Positions 24,401 to 36,700 of a stretch of 64,000 bases of DNA are shown in pieces. Source of the stretch: Bolinopsis microptera (Eukaryota > Ctenophora > Tentaculata > Lobata > Bolinopsidae); assembly GCF_026151205.1 (NCBI RefSeq), contig NC_087074.1, positions 14,097,167 to 14,161,166 of the forward strand, read 5' to 3'. The translations under genes were made by a program, and so were the position numbers. Position 1 is the stretch's first letter. The number at the start of each line of letters is the position of its first letter. The notes beneath the pieces were generated by a model, which worked only from the letters and a program-made list of their open reading frames with translations, was not told the DNA's origin and made no database searches.

Positions 24401-26115
24401 AACATGGTAAATGTGGCTATCTACCGTTAGATCTGTTATTACTACAAACGCCTGTATTCGTATCAATTCTCTAAATCACCTGCTTATACTCTGCCATATC
24501 TCGTCAAAGCAATCTCATCTGATTTTTTGTGATTAATTTCGAGGTTTGATTGATGTTAACGTTTGTTTCATAAAACCTTAGACCGCTTGTGAGAATATGT
24601 GGCATTACTTTCTGTGCAGCAGATTCGTTGTTTAATTTTGTACGCTACCACGACGATGTTGTTTCCACTTTAGAATTAGATTAATTGATTTTACTCCTTG
24701 AACATACATGTGATTTACCATACCATCCCTTTTATTAATTGTTTGCCCAGCTCTCTTCGCACCTGGACACACAAGATACCAGGATCACGCGAATACTGGA
24801 AATAAACCAACAAACACATGTCATGTTTCTCGGCCATAGGCTTGACAAAGTCTGAACCCGCCTGATATTAGTTTATAGGACTATGATTCGCCTTCAATGC
24901 AGCGTAATCATGCCCTGGTGACAAGGCACAATATTAATTATGATTGCAACAGACTGACAAGAAGGCCACCCGGAACCTCGTTCCACCCATTGTATTATTT
25001 CTCCCGGCCTCCCTAGTTGGCATAATACCTTCCTCTACCTTGTTGAAATGTTTACCAATTTTAATGGACTTTCGCGAGAACAACTCCTAAAGTTGATATT
25101 TAGTATTTACATTAATGTTCGCAGTGTATTGTCTAGTGGTCTGAGCGCTGTTTCTCAATTTGGTTTTGACCACCCGTGGTTAAATTGATACTGCTGTTCC
25201 AGTGCTTAAGTAGAATCTATTTCAGTAGCCTAGATCCTCATATTCTGGGGGCTATTTTCATTTTTTGTGGGATCTAATCGATAATCTAGCCGTAGATCTA
25301 AAATATTTGCTTTTCATAGGAATTCAAAGTCCGTCGTGATTTTTAATAACCTGATTGTTTCCATGCTTGTTTGTTTCAGAATAGAGTTGGGCTGTTGCTT
25401 TGTAGTATTATATCCTAAGATGGTGTTTTTGTCTCATATACGCTGATCTAACTGCGTACAATGCTATTACATTATTAATCGCTCGAGGCGCAGCCGAGCG
25501 CAGATTGATACAATAATCACACGAGGCGAAGCCGCGTTCGATTAATGTAGTTATTTATACATGTAGTTTGATTCGCTTATAAGTTCACGCTTCTGGTGTA
25601 ACAATCAACGAGATTAGTTTATAATCGCACCGACTATATTGTTAAGCTGGGCGGTGCTCAGCCTGTCATATCTTCAATCGGTGTTAATGAACATTAACTC
25701 ACTAACTCACTAGGTTGTCACTTGTTTATCGCTCACAAAACAGTGCGATTTGTTTATGATACTTCTTGTCAAGTCACAAGTTTTTTTAATAAGTTAATTT
25801 ATTTATTTAAAAAAAAAAGTATAATATGCAACCTACCCGGAGAGGGAAGTCGCAAGTTTTAAAACTTACATTTAGCCTGTAGGAGGAAATACCGAAAAAA
25901 TCTGGTGCGATTATGAAAAATATAACTTGCCGTCAAATAGGCCAAAAGTGAAGTTATAAGTTATAACTATAACTGTAAGTTTAATCTAATGATATGTATA
26001 CATAACGAACACTGAACAAATTGAAATTACCAGCATTAAAACAGTCTTTAAACCATTTCAGAAGTAATGATAGCTCTGCGATGACCATACTGCTTATATT
26101 CTAACTCAGATCAAG
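21484..26115. other. long non-coding stretch
   Basis: I find no gene. Minor features are a short tandem duplication of ttataattaggataattac at about 23689-23735, one foldback at about 25470-25560, and a partial 'gcggtgctcagcctgtcat' repeat end at about 25650. Several ORFs of 60-118 codons show no family features. Confidence 0.45.
25468..25556. repeat. foldback with GC-rich arms
   Basis: The arms tacattattaatcg / cgattaatgta enclose two related GC-rich cores, ctcgaggcgcagccgagcg and cgaggcgaagccgcg. The whole block can fold back on itself. It contrasts with its AT-rich surroundings. Confidence 0.55.
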
Positions 26116-26914
26116 ATGCTCAGCTTACTTCTCATCATTTATCTCCCGATTATTTGCTGGAGCCTCATCAGGTTGGAACAAGATGACACCGAGACTCCTT
26201 ATCAAGTTCTCATTTACTTCGGGGGCCCAGAGCTAATGTTTGCCGAACTCGACAACAATTTGTACGGCCCCGGCATTGTTGAGGCGTTGGAGAAGATTGA
26301 CGCAGAATATGATTTTGAGTCCATTTTAGGAGGAACCAATTTGACTTACAAAGTGGCAAACTGTAAAGAATTTTCAGTTTCTGATGCCATGGATTACCTG
26401 GAGAGTCAACTGTTGACTCGGAGATATGAAATTAAAGAACATAATAAAACATTCGTGCGGTCCGAACTTTCTCTCATTCTGGGACCCATCCATTTAATCG
26501 TCTTTCTAAAACCTTATTGCTATGCCAACCGCTACAATTGTATATTTGGGGTTGGTCGAATCTCAACCGCCTCCGCAAATGCAATCAGTGACGATTTCGT
26601 ATATCCATACGAACACAACAATCAAGTCACAAACAACATACTTCTCGACAATACCAGGGATGGCCCTGAACCTATTTTTAAACAGTTTTTCGATAAATTT
26701 CGGTGGAACTTCCAACAGATCTCGATCTTTGACCTCCGGGGGAGTGATAGTTATGAGCAGAGCCAAAGTCTTATTCTTGACTTGCAGAAATATGCGATCG
26801 ATCACTCTAAAAATCGGGTTTCCATTGGCTCTGACAAACACAACACAGAAACCACCCTCAACTACACCGATGCTAACGATTACCTGATCAATAAAGTTCC
26901 TTACGCTTGCAGAG
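26116..26914 (+). CDS. receptor guanylate cyclase-like ligand-binding exon, isolated
   Basis: This single open exon starts with a signal peptide (MLSLLLIIYLPIICWSL). About 266 codons later it ends at a phase-1 donor (AGA G|GTGGGT). The content matches an ANF-receptor (periplasmic-binding-like) ectodomain: YGPGIVEALEKI, a Cys-bounded segment, SLILGPIHL, ISDDFVYPY, FFDKFRWNFQQISI, and three N-glycosylation sequons. It resembles exon 1 of the guanylate cyclase gene at 44203 (compare [13 protein letters not shown] and [15 protein letters not shown]) and ends at the equivalent Arg in the same phase. No exon 2 is visible between here and 44 kb. It is either an alternative first exon for that gene or a truncated tandem paralogue. 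The ORF beyond 26914 is intron read-through. Confidence 0.75.
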
Positions 26915-28975
26915 GTGGGTGCTTTATTTACTTATTTAATTAATTTACTTAATAATATAAAATATTTTAAAACTATTAATTCTATGTGTTCTTACTCGAG
27001 CCAAGCCCGCTTTTGGTATATCAATTATAGGACATGTTGTCAATTTTTAAAAAAATTTGGCAGTTTTTATGGCATAAATTGATGTTTTTAGAACGTTTTT
27101 GGTCAAGTACAAATTCATTGTTACAAGTTTTTCACGTACATTCAATCTTTGACTGATCGATCAGCCAATCGATCAATCAATTTGATTCATCAGTCAGCGA
27201 ATCTTTTAGCCAAAAAATTACAAAATTTAGACAACCATGATTTTTAAAAACAGGCATTTAGTATTTCCGAAAAGAATACGGTAATTTAAGGTGAAAGTAG
27301 AGACTATTAGATGAAAGGAGGGTTTATTTAATGAAAATCGGGGCTATTGGGCGAGGAATTTAGGGAATTGTCTTTTAAAGCAGGATGTCAATTGACATGA
27401 AACACGATAAGAGAAAAAGCTCCTAACCAAAAATGAATTTTTGGGACCACCCAGAACTCTGAACGAAATGAAGAGTATCCAGATGTACTTGGAGAAGCAG
27501 AGGGTGTAAATGGGAGAACCCTTACCCGGGACAGAAAGTGTCAGGGTTTTGTGGGAAGGGATTAGAAACCTTAGGAAACATTAGGACAAGTCCAAACTTG
27601 ATTAGTTGATTAGAGGTGTCCGATCCTACCCTCTATTGGTGGATCATGTACTGAAACAGTGAGCAGTCTACACCTACCGTGTTTAATTTTAATATAAATT
27701 ATTTCTTAAATTCGTAGTCCAGAATTCGTTTGTAATTTTGCAATCCAGTCGTTATTCTGTGGTCCTGGTTCATGATTTTTGTCGCCTACTTCTTAATCCT
27801 CACTCCGCGATCTTGGTCCGGAGAGCATTGTTTTCTTATGTTAGGTTATTAAATATTGTTCCTGGAATTGGCGGGGGACCAAAATGTGTAATAACTAATA
27901 TATATGTAACGGTGAATGTAGTAGTAAGTAACAGACCTACAAGTATAAGTTAGTTCATTAGAACGCGTGCAATACCAATATCCCAAACTGATCCAACCTG
28001 ATACAAGCCGATACACAGGTGTGATGATTTACATCATTCATTAGTACCCACAAGGCTATCTAGCTAGCTTGCTTTAGCCACGTCCCTTGATCCCTATAGC
28101 GTTTCGATTACCAACGTTGTTTCCTCAGTTTTGGACGAGTTTTGTGAGATGTTATTAATCACTGCAGCTTTCAGGTGAAAGTATAAGTATAACCATGGGG
28201 CTCAAAAAGGTTTATCATAATGGTTTATGTAACACTCTGCTGAGCTCGATAATAATTAATTAATAAAATCTTTATAGTTATACGTATTAACCACAAAATT
28301 CTGCTTCCTCACAAGAATCATCAATTAGCAAATCACGGTTTATCGTTGTTCCACTATAAGTATGAAGTAAAATATTCGTAACACCAGAGAAGATTGATTT
28401 TTTGGTGCCAGTAAAAACACATCAAATAACTTAGCAACAAGTTCAGTTACCCTAAGTAACCCGAGACGTGTACTGTGTAACTTTTAATTGGCGACGGTAA
28501 AGTGCGGTTTGAAAAATAATAATAAGTAAGGAAATATATAAATTATCGTTTTAAAAGGTTTACAAAATCGGGCAGATTTTAAAGGTGGTGCACGGTGGTG
28601 CAGCAGCGGGCACTTCTAGGATGTGGTAACTTACTGGCAACCCCTATTAACCCCTGGTAACCCCTGGTAACGTCCGAGATATTCTTAGTAATCCCTTGAT
28701 GACTCATGGTTATCTTTAGTAACCTACAAGTGAGCAGCAAGTTATCGGTGATTGATGTTATCTCTTATTAAATTGATTTTCCTAGTGACCCTTTCGTACC
28801 TGACCTAATGATTTGATTTGAAACTTTTACAAATAGTACATTATACAATACAGCAAAGAGAATTAATGGCAATCCTGATATCAGCCTATAATAATTGTGG
28901 CTCCTTGTTCTCTTAAGAACTCCTCAGTAATAAGCTACTACCAACCATGTTAGCAACAGCCAACATCATCAAATG
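26915..28975. other. non-coding stretch downstream of the isolated receptor exon
   Basis: I looked here for a second receptor exon and saw none. Weak local repetition occurs at about 27300-27360 and 28640-28670 (cccctggtaa). Confidence 0.45.
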
Positions 28976-29003
28976 TTATGCAATGATTCTGGGGCAACAT
29001 TTG

Positions 29004-29086
29004 TAGTGTTCCCGTTTATTGTGACAAGGAAAAGGCTCTTACCTGGATTAGGAGCCGTTTCCTTGTCACAACAAACGGGAACACTA
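29004..29086. repeat. 35-bp foldback, part of a dispersed element
   Basis: 29004-29038 and 29052-29086 are inverted repeats of 35 bp with two mismatches; the arm begins tagtgttcccgttt. The flanks gattctggggcaacattt and aacaatgcgactaataaata recur, as one half of this element, in an intron at about 63484-63600. Confidence 0.8.
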
Positions 29087-29849
29087 AAAATTTAGCCCCG
29101 GAAACATTACAACAATGCGACTAATAAATAATGTTCCGATCCGGATATTACAGTTATGAAACGAGTCGTATTTTCATAACCACCGGCCACCTTACATATA
29201 AAGCCAAACCTTTAAGCTGCCCTAATTTGACACATAAAAAAGCCCATTCGCAATATCTTGACTCATTTTAGCAGCCTTAACAAGGCTATTTTTACTTTTA
29301 ACTTAGTTCACACAATACCACGTACAATACCTCGTCAACTAAATTAGTTTCTGGAGAATGTAAAATGTTTACATGCTCAGCACCTGTTGGTTTACTAACA
29401 TTTGTTTTACAATTTTAACAAAAATTAAACTGTTTGTCTCATTTTTTAGATTTTGAGAGCCATTCCAAATTTGGACACGAGTCTAAAGTCTTGCACAACC
29501 TGTACATAAAGGCCACAGGACAATGAGTACTATACAAGATGAGAGCTATTTGATCCGCGATATACAGGAGAGACCCTAAAAACTTGTTGTTAGAACATAG
29601 AAATTGCTTCAAACTTGCAAAGATTTTAGATAATCTGTCGCAAGCTCACAAGTCGGATTGGATACGATGTCACGTGATCATGACGGTTTTTCGCTCATCG
29701 TGAGCTTGTAGTATGTATTATGGAATAATTTATTGTAGAATTTCAATCAAATCTGAAGAACAAAATTTCGACAAAAACTTCAGTAAATTCAGTAAACTTT
29801 ATAGGTTTCGTCACCTTATGAGTAAAACTTTAATTTATTTTTGGAGATA

Positions 29850-30250
29850 CCTTATCGAACATAATTATCACGGACATTACTTTCACGCTGAAGACCTTAG
29901 CTTGAATAATTATGTCCGTGAAAGTAATGTCTGTGGCATTAAGGTCCGTGAATAATAAAGTTCGGTAATTATTTCCAGTAATTTTAGTGTGTGTGTCCCT
30001 ACATATGTGTATTGTGTAGATATGTGTGACGTTGCTGATTACTATATTAGCTTATTAGTATACTAGGACAAATATAATCACTCATCAGTCACATTCTAGA
30101 GTTCAGAAAAAGAGTAAAACACTTATTAAAAAATTACCACAAATTTTCACAGTTTTTTGGAAATTTTTGGGCGGTCATGAGCGTGAATAATTATGGCCGT
30201 AAAAAATTTGGGCTGTGAAAACTTGTCTGTGACAATTATGTCCGATAAGG
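29850..30250. mobile_element. MITE with TA target duplication
   Basis: The ends ccttatcgaacataatt and aattatgtccgataagg are inverted repeats flanked on both sides by TA. The 401-bp interior contains several permuted copies of a 'ataattatgtccgtgaaa' motif. Non-autonomous; the ORF across the left end is not a gene. Confidence 0.85.
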
Positions 30251-30254
30251 TAGT

Positions 30255-30370
30255 AAGATAGTAACAGTGTATCTACTATAGTAACAGTGTAGTTACTATA
30301 GTAACAGTGTAGCTACCATAGTAACAGTGTAGCTACCATAGTAACAGTGTAGTTACCATAGTAACAGTTT
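30255..30370. repeat. 20-21-bp tandem repeat, about five copies
   Basis: The unit is tagtaacagtgtagctacca, directly beside the right end of the preceding MITE. Confidence 0.85.
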
Positions 30371-31794
30371 TGTTAAAAACTTTAAACCCATTATATGACT
30401 GGAATATCACAGCAGCTAGAAGCTCCTGATGGTAGGCAATAAACCTATCATTCAGTTTCGCCATTTAATATACGTGCCATATAATATACGTGCAACAAGA
30501 TTTAATGAAATAAATCGGCTGCAATATGGACATATCAATCTTACTTTGATATGTCGTGTAGAAAGAGCAAATGTCATACACAATACAGAATACTGCAGGA
30601 AATCCTCTTCATATTGGAAGGAGTCTTTCAGATAGTCAGTTATGACCTGTTGTTCCTTTATAGCACGAAGATACATACTAAAATCTACACTAAATACATA
30701 CTAAGGGTAAACATTTGTTGTGTAATTACAGAATGTGTAGCTCTGTGGAAAAGGTGCCACATGTTACTAAGGGTAAACATTTGGCGATAGTTAGAGTGAG
30801 CTGTGTTACAGCCAAGCTGGTCCTTTTTAGCTGTATTGGATAGCCAGAACGATTATCTACAAGATGCACACTTGGAAATACTACGGGTGTGATTCACTCA
30901 GATTGTCGTACTGTGATCATGAACATCTGCTCGCGTTGCCAGGGGGTGATTAATGTCTTTTTCTTGATTCTTTTTTGTTTTGTAAATCCTCCTTTTGGCC
31001 AAATCTGATCGTGTTATTCGAAAATAGTTTCAACAGTTTCAACAGGTAAGTAATGAAATAATAATGCCGTTCATCTCTACTGAACCTATTCAACTAGGTA
31101 GTCATTTTCTTCCGGTCCATCTTTTTCTACTCTTTCTTTTCTCATCTTCCAGTTTGGTTACTGTTAGTAATTATTTTGTTTAGTAGTACTAGTTATTTTT
31201 CCGGCGGTTTATATAATTAATATATCTTGAGTTGCATTATTTCGTTAAACTGTCAGTCTCTGACAACTTTCGAAATCGAGTTAAAATATCAACCTCACTA
31301 AAATGACAATGTGTCGACTAAGGAAGATAAGTTGTAACCTAACTTAATGAGGAGATAGCCCTTCCTTGACATGACAGTCAATGCTGAGGTCCATGACATG
31401 AACACTGTTCATTGAACAAACTGTTAGTGTTTTGTGACATGGGAATTTTGTAGTTAAATCGTGAAAGGTTTAAACATTGAGCTGAAATCATGGATTGTAA
31501 ATTTGCAATTGTGCCCTAAAAACGTATAAGCACGTATTTATTAACAAATTTATGGTTGCCGAATGCTGCGTTTCAGGTTTCGCTTCCACCGATAAGATAT
31601 TAGCGCAGGTCACAGTGGTGAGCACATAAAAGCTGACTTAGCCCACGGTTAGCTTACTCGGTGAATAGTACTATTATATAATACATATGTATGAATATTA
31701 TAATTATGTATTAATTATTATAATTATATATATATGAATATTGAATAGTGCTACGTAATACGTATTATATATAATATATATGTAATGTAGTTCA
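30371..31794. other. non-coding stretch, nothing recognised
   Basis: A 14-bp segment (actaagggtaaaca) is duplicated at about 30700 and 30766. No gene is supported. Confidence 0.4.
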
Positions 31795-31910
31795 TGATTG
31801 ACGATGTCAACCCTTCTAGATCGTTGCTCTGCGAATTAACAGAGCAACGATCTCGATGCGAAGTAAAAATGATAGTTTGCACGGCGCGTCGAAGCGGCGA
31901 ATCCTCCAAG
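31795..31910. repeat. hairpin module, second copy
   Basis: agatcgttgctctg (31818-31831) and cagagcaacgatct (31840-31853) form a perfect 14-bp stem with an 8-nt loop. It is embedded in the same context as at 11415-11515: tgacgatgtcaaccc before, then gatgc, aatgatagtt and gaagcggcgaa after. Confidence 0.75.
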
Positions 31911-32047
31911 TAATGTAGCTAAGTACAAGCGAACATACTAAGTACAAGCGAACATACAAAAATATATAGGTATTGTATATATGCATATTTAAAATAGTAT
32001 TAATGTAGCTAGTTCCTTCTGAGGAAAGGATTGATGGTCCGGTTTTA

Positions 32048-32330
32048 GTAGTGGCACTCTCGAGGCACTGTCGTGGCATTCTCGAGGCACTGTCGTGGCA
32101 CTGTCGTGGCACTGTCGTGGCACTGTCGTGGCACTGTCGTGGCACTGTCGTGGCACTGTCGTGGCACTGTCGTGGCACTGTCGTGGCACTATGGCGGCAC
32201 TATGGCGGCACTGTCGTGGCACTATAGCGGCACTATGGCGGCACTCTGGAGGCAGAAATGATAATAATGAAGGTATAATGATCGCTAGAGTGCCGCCATA
32301 GTGCCACCATAGTGCCGCGACAGTGCCGTC
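32048..32330. repeat. 11-bp minisatellite (ggcactgtcgt) with an inverted tail
   Basis: About 18 units run to 32250, drifting from ggcactgtcgt to ggcactatggc. After 30 unrelated bases, four inverted units (gtgccgccatagtgcc and similar) occupy 32288-32328. The tract is therefore a large imperfect foldback. ORFs in both strands are by-products. Confidence 0.88.
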
Positions 32331-33752
32331 GGGATCCAGATGTATGACCTTAATTTTAATAAATTTAAAAAATAATTAGTAGAGACTACAGATCATAATC
32401 AGATCTGTATGATTCCTGATTTTCGCACGACTTAACCAATTCGTTATAAGCCGATTGTTGCAATATTGAAATGTTTCATGTAAATCGTAATGCTAGATCT
32501 GGTTCATATACATATTATACAGTTTTGCTTTCTCGTCAAATTTTAAACGAAATGAAACTAACATTTTGACTCACAAACAAACTAGCTTGGACTAAAAAGA
32601 GAGTAATAAATAATTGAGGTATGTGACAGGATCTGACAGCAGCTACAGATCCTTAGCTAGAGCCTGCCTGTACAGCCTGCTACTTTTGTTAAGTTTTATT
32701 AAACTTAGTTATTACAATTTACATATAGTGGACGTGCCTGAAACGCTATGAATTCGCAGACTTTCTTAATTTAGTTTTGATTTAATGTTAAGTTCTTAGT
32801 TTAAATGGAGATAGCATGTTAGGACTTAAGAGCTCTGACACCGTCGTTTTATATTTGTAAGTAGTTGTATTTATTGCTGACAATGAGCTAGACATAAATA
32901 CCTCTAATTCTATAGTTGAGTGTATACGTGGGGTCCACAATTGACATTCTCCAGATTCCAGAAGTTATCAAATAACACGTGATAATACTTTACAGCCACC
33001 AACTCGCAAAATCCCGTCAGTTTGATAACTGTTATCTGTTATCACTATCAGCTCGTTTCATATCATTTCATAGAGTTTCACAAGCAGATTTTACGCTTTA
33101 AAATAGCAGCTGTTCGTTATGGCCCCCTGCTCTCGTCAAGACTGAATACGCCATCATTAATCATAGTTGAAACTTTTTGTATCTTGCTTGTATTGAGTAA
33201 TTAAATAAAACGTATCTTAACAATAATTAACATTATAATATACAACATATTATTGATAGGCCTTATTTAAACATGCTCACTAGATAATTGCACCTGCTGA
33301 AAGTGATAAAAACTCAACTAAAAAGGTATTGTCACCCCCGTTAACAATGTGCCTACCACCGAGTACTGGAAGGGTAGTTCATACCGAGTATCTACTGTTA
33401 CAATAGTCAAAATGTCAGGTTTAGGAATAACTCAGTATATTGTCACGAGTAGTTGACACAGTGACACTGACACAGCTGTCTTGTAAGAGCTTATTATTTG
33501 TTTATTTACTGTCATTTCGGGTTTTTCGCGTGATTGTAATGCTATCTGCTGTTCAAGTGTTACAGTTTTTAGGTACCTATAACACAATATGATTTTGACA
33601 GTAAGCAGCAGCTATCATCACATACGTAACATGAATATTTGTAACGGGAATCTTCGTGATCAATCTTTTAAAATAAAACGTCACGAGTAGGTAGTTGAAC
33701 AGAAGTCATAGATCGAATACACAAAACTATGATAATAATAATATTCTACTCC
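32331..33752. other. non-coding stretch, nothing recognised
   Basis: No gene or named repeat is seen. The 3' end of the following minus-strand retrotransposon lies just to the right. Confidence 0.4.
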
Positions 33753-36700
33753 TTTATTTTTTTTTGGAAAACGAAATTAGATATATACAGAATAGTATTA
33801 CAGGTTATATTATATAATGAATATCATCATGATCATTGTCAAAAATAAAAACCAGTCCATGGGACTGAAAAAATTAATTAACTTTCGATTCGAAAGAGTT
33901 AAATTCTAAATCATCCATGTTAGATAATTCTACAGTTCTATTTGAGGTTTTTCTAGATCCTCTAATACATAATAAAATCATTTTTCTAATTAAAAAAGAT
34001 AACTTACACCGATAATAATTAATAATATCGTTGTAATTCTGTTTTTGTTTATATGCAAGTTTATTGCATAGTAGTTTCTCGAACGTCTTAGCCTGCGGTC
34101 CCATGCCACCCGTCACTGAGTAGATTAATGGAGCAAATGATCCGTGCTCTACATTTAAAATCCTTTCGTTGTAACATCTGGATTTCTGTTTCTCGGCATT
34201 CTCCATGACTTTCTTTGTCGAATGTTGAAGGTAGGAATTAGAATTAGGATTAATTACCTTAACATCGAAAAAAGCCACTTGGCCTGCCCTATAGAAACCA
34301 CGAGCTTTTATATCCGGTCTCGCCTGGTCACCCGTAAGTGTCGAAGACCTCGTGAACTGCTCTCCTTCTAGTTCTTGAAGCTGAGGTTCAACTTCCACGT
34401 CCGAGCAAACCGTCTTCAACAAGCCTCCTAAAAAATCCCTAATTTCGTTGTGTCTGATAATGATGTAGCCACCAAGATGGCAATTTAGAGAATGGTTCAC
34501 ATCAAACGTTTTTCCACATGGACAGTGTGAAGGTAAACGATCCAGATCTAAGTTGTATCGCAATCTGATAGAATCCCTAAATTCAGATTTATTTAGAACG
34601 AAACCATGTTTTCTTAGTGGTAGACATGAGAGCCAATTTGAGCTCCCTGGTTCGCTAATCTGCTCCAAAATCCTTGCAGTCTTCTTGTCAACCTTTTTAA
34701 GTATCTCCTCTTGTTGTTCTTTATATTCCAAAACACGCTGTTTTAACATATCTTGAAGCTCATCTCTCGATTCCGTGTCAGTTGTAGCAAGAGATTTTCC
34801 TTTCATGGAATTTACCAGTCCCCGGGTTACCAAAAGCGATGCAGCATGATCTCTTTTTGCTAGATACTCCAACTGTGGCATTCCCATACCTCCGTTCTTT
34901 AATGGTAATGACATAAGCTCTCGGTGTATAGGAGATACTAGACAACCAAATATAGTTGGAATAAGCTCATGAGTGATTATTTTGTCAAGAGGGCCCATAT
35001 AAGAGCTGATATCTAGTGTCCTCATAAAATATGTAAATTTGTGGCGGACACCGTGCGTAAAACAAGCGTAGGCTGCCTGAGGCTGTGATTTTGCAAACTG
35101 TACTAACTTTTTTAGCATATCACTCCACTCACATACAAGGTTGTTAATGTAGGTATCCTTGAATTCAGGCGTCCCCAGCACAGCTCCTAAATGCCTTTGA
35201 CCATCTATTCTGATATCTATATTGCAATCGGAAAATATTTCCTGAGCTGTATGTAAATGTTCAGGATTTTTCAGGATTAAGCAAGATTTCTCCTGGTTCA
35301 CGAAGTAGCCATACTTAAGTCCTTCTTCAATGATATCTTTCCACCATCCTAAAAGTGCGTGAAGAGTACCCACTCCTGTGGCGTCATCTGCTAACCATAC
35401 TTGTGCCACTTTTTCGTGATCTTCTAATTTCCGTAGTACTGGTAGAGTTGCAATGGCAAAAAGCGACATTGCCAGGTTATCGCCCTGGGTTGTACCCTCC
35501 CGACTCGGGATTTCAGCTCCCCCAACAAATAGCCGGCATGGTTTCCGGTACATGTTGATTGCAATCATGCTCAACTCCGGGCATAGTACTCTCACGTTGT
35601 GTAAGAGAGCTTGTCTGTTAACAGAATTAAAAGCGTTACTGGCGTCAACTAAAATCACTGCTTCTGCAGATTCTGTTTCGAATTGCTCCCGCATGTAATG
35701 TACTGCCGCTTCCGATCCACTTTTTAGTCCTGTACAAACCTGCAGTGGTCCAGCAGCAACTTGGATCGCTGTTTTCAATTCCCAACTCAAACATTTTCCC
35801 ACTATTCGTCTAAAAGTTTCCCCTATTCCTATTGGCCTCACCCCTGGGCACTTGTTAAGCGGGATGAGTCTACTGTTAACGTAGGAGTCCAACAGATCAG
35901 GATTATACGGTTTTGACGCGATCAACCTTGCAAACTTAGCAATCCCATCTCTCAGTTTCTTTCCCTCTTCTTTAAAATTCTTATGCGTCAAAATGAATCT
36001 AAAAAAATCAGCATCAGTTTGTGATGGTCCAGCAGAACCGTTAGTAAATTTTGCCGCCCTAAATACCATTGTCTCGTCTATATTATAAAACAACGATTCT
36101 TCTATTTCTTCGATCGGTCCAAAAAGTAAACTATTCTCCACTATAGGCATTGGTTCTGGATGCTTCTTCAATAGCTGGTCCATAGTCTCTGTAGACATTT
36201 CTAGTATTCCTTTGTTATCGTTATCACACAACATGCGCACCGCAGAGCTGACTTTCCCTTCAAACATGAGGTTGGCAAATGTTCTCGCACAATCCTTTTC
36301 TTGCTTCCGAGAGCTCCTCGCTAGTTGTCGTTGTATAGTTCTTGCTTCCCTCATAAGTGCAGAAATATTCCCCTGCCTCCACAATTCTAACCGTTTTTTC
36401 AACAGGACTTTATGTTCAGCTTTTTTACTTTTTGCGGATGGCTTTTGCAGAAGCAGAGCAGGAAGGACAATAAATGTTTTGATTGATGAACACTGATAAA
36501 CTGATCCTATATTAAAATGTTCAAGCCACGTAGATAATTCCTTTACAAATTCCCTCCCTATCTTACATGTTGGGGGCTCAAAAATATTCTTTTTCCAGTG
36601 TACAATTTCCTCATAGCAACTGTCAATTTGTTCTTTAAACTCCGTACATTCTGCTGGTATGTCATCATGCTCACTTTTTATTGGAGATGGTAAATACGGA

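Noticed and set aside
26522..26887. 121-codon plus-strand ORF and antisense 92-codon ORF
   Set aside because: Both overlap the receptor exon, whose own frame has a signal peptide, family motifs and a splice donor.
31816..32261. Repeat proteins of 60-120 codons around the 11-bp minisatellite
   Set aside because: Frames in several phases arise from the repeat; there is no independent coding evidence.
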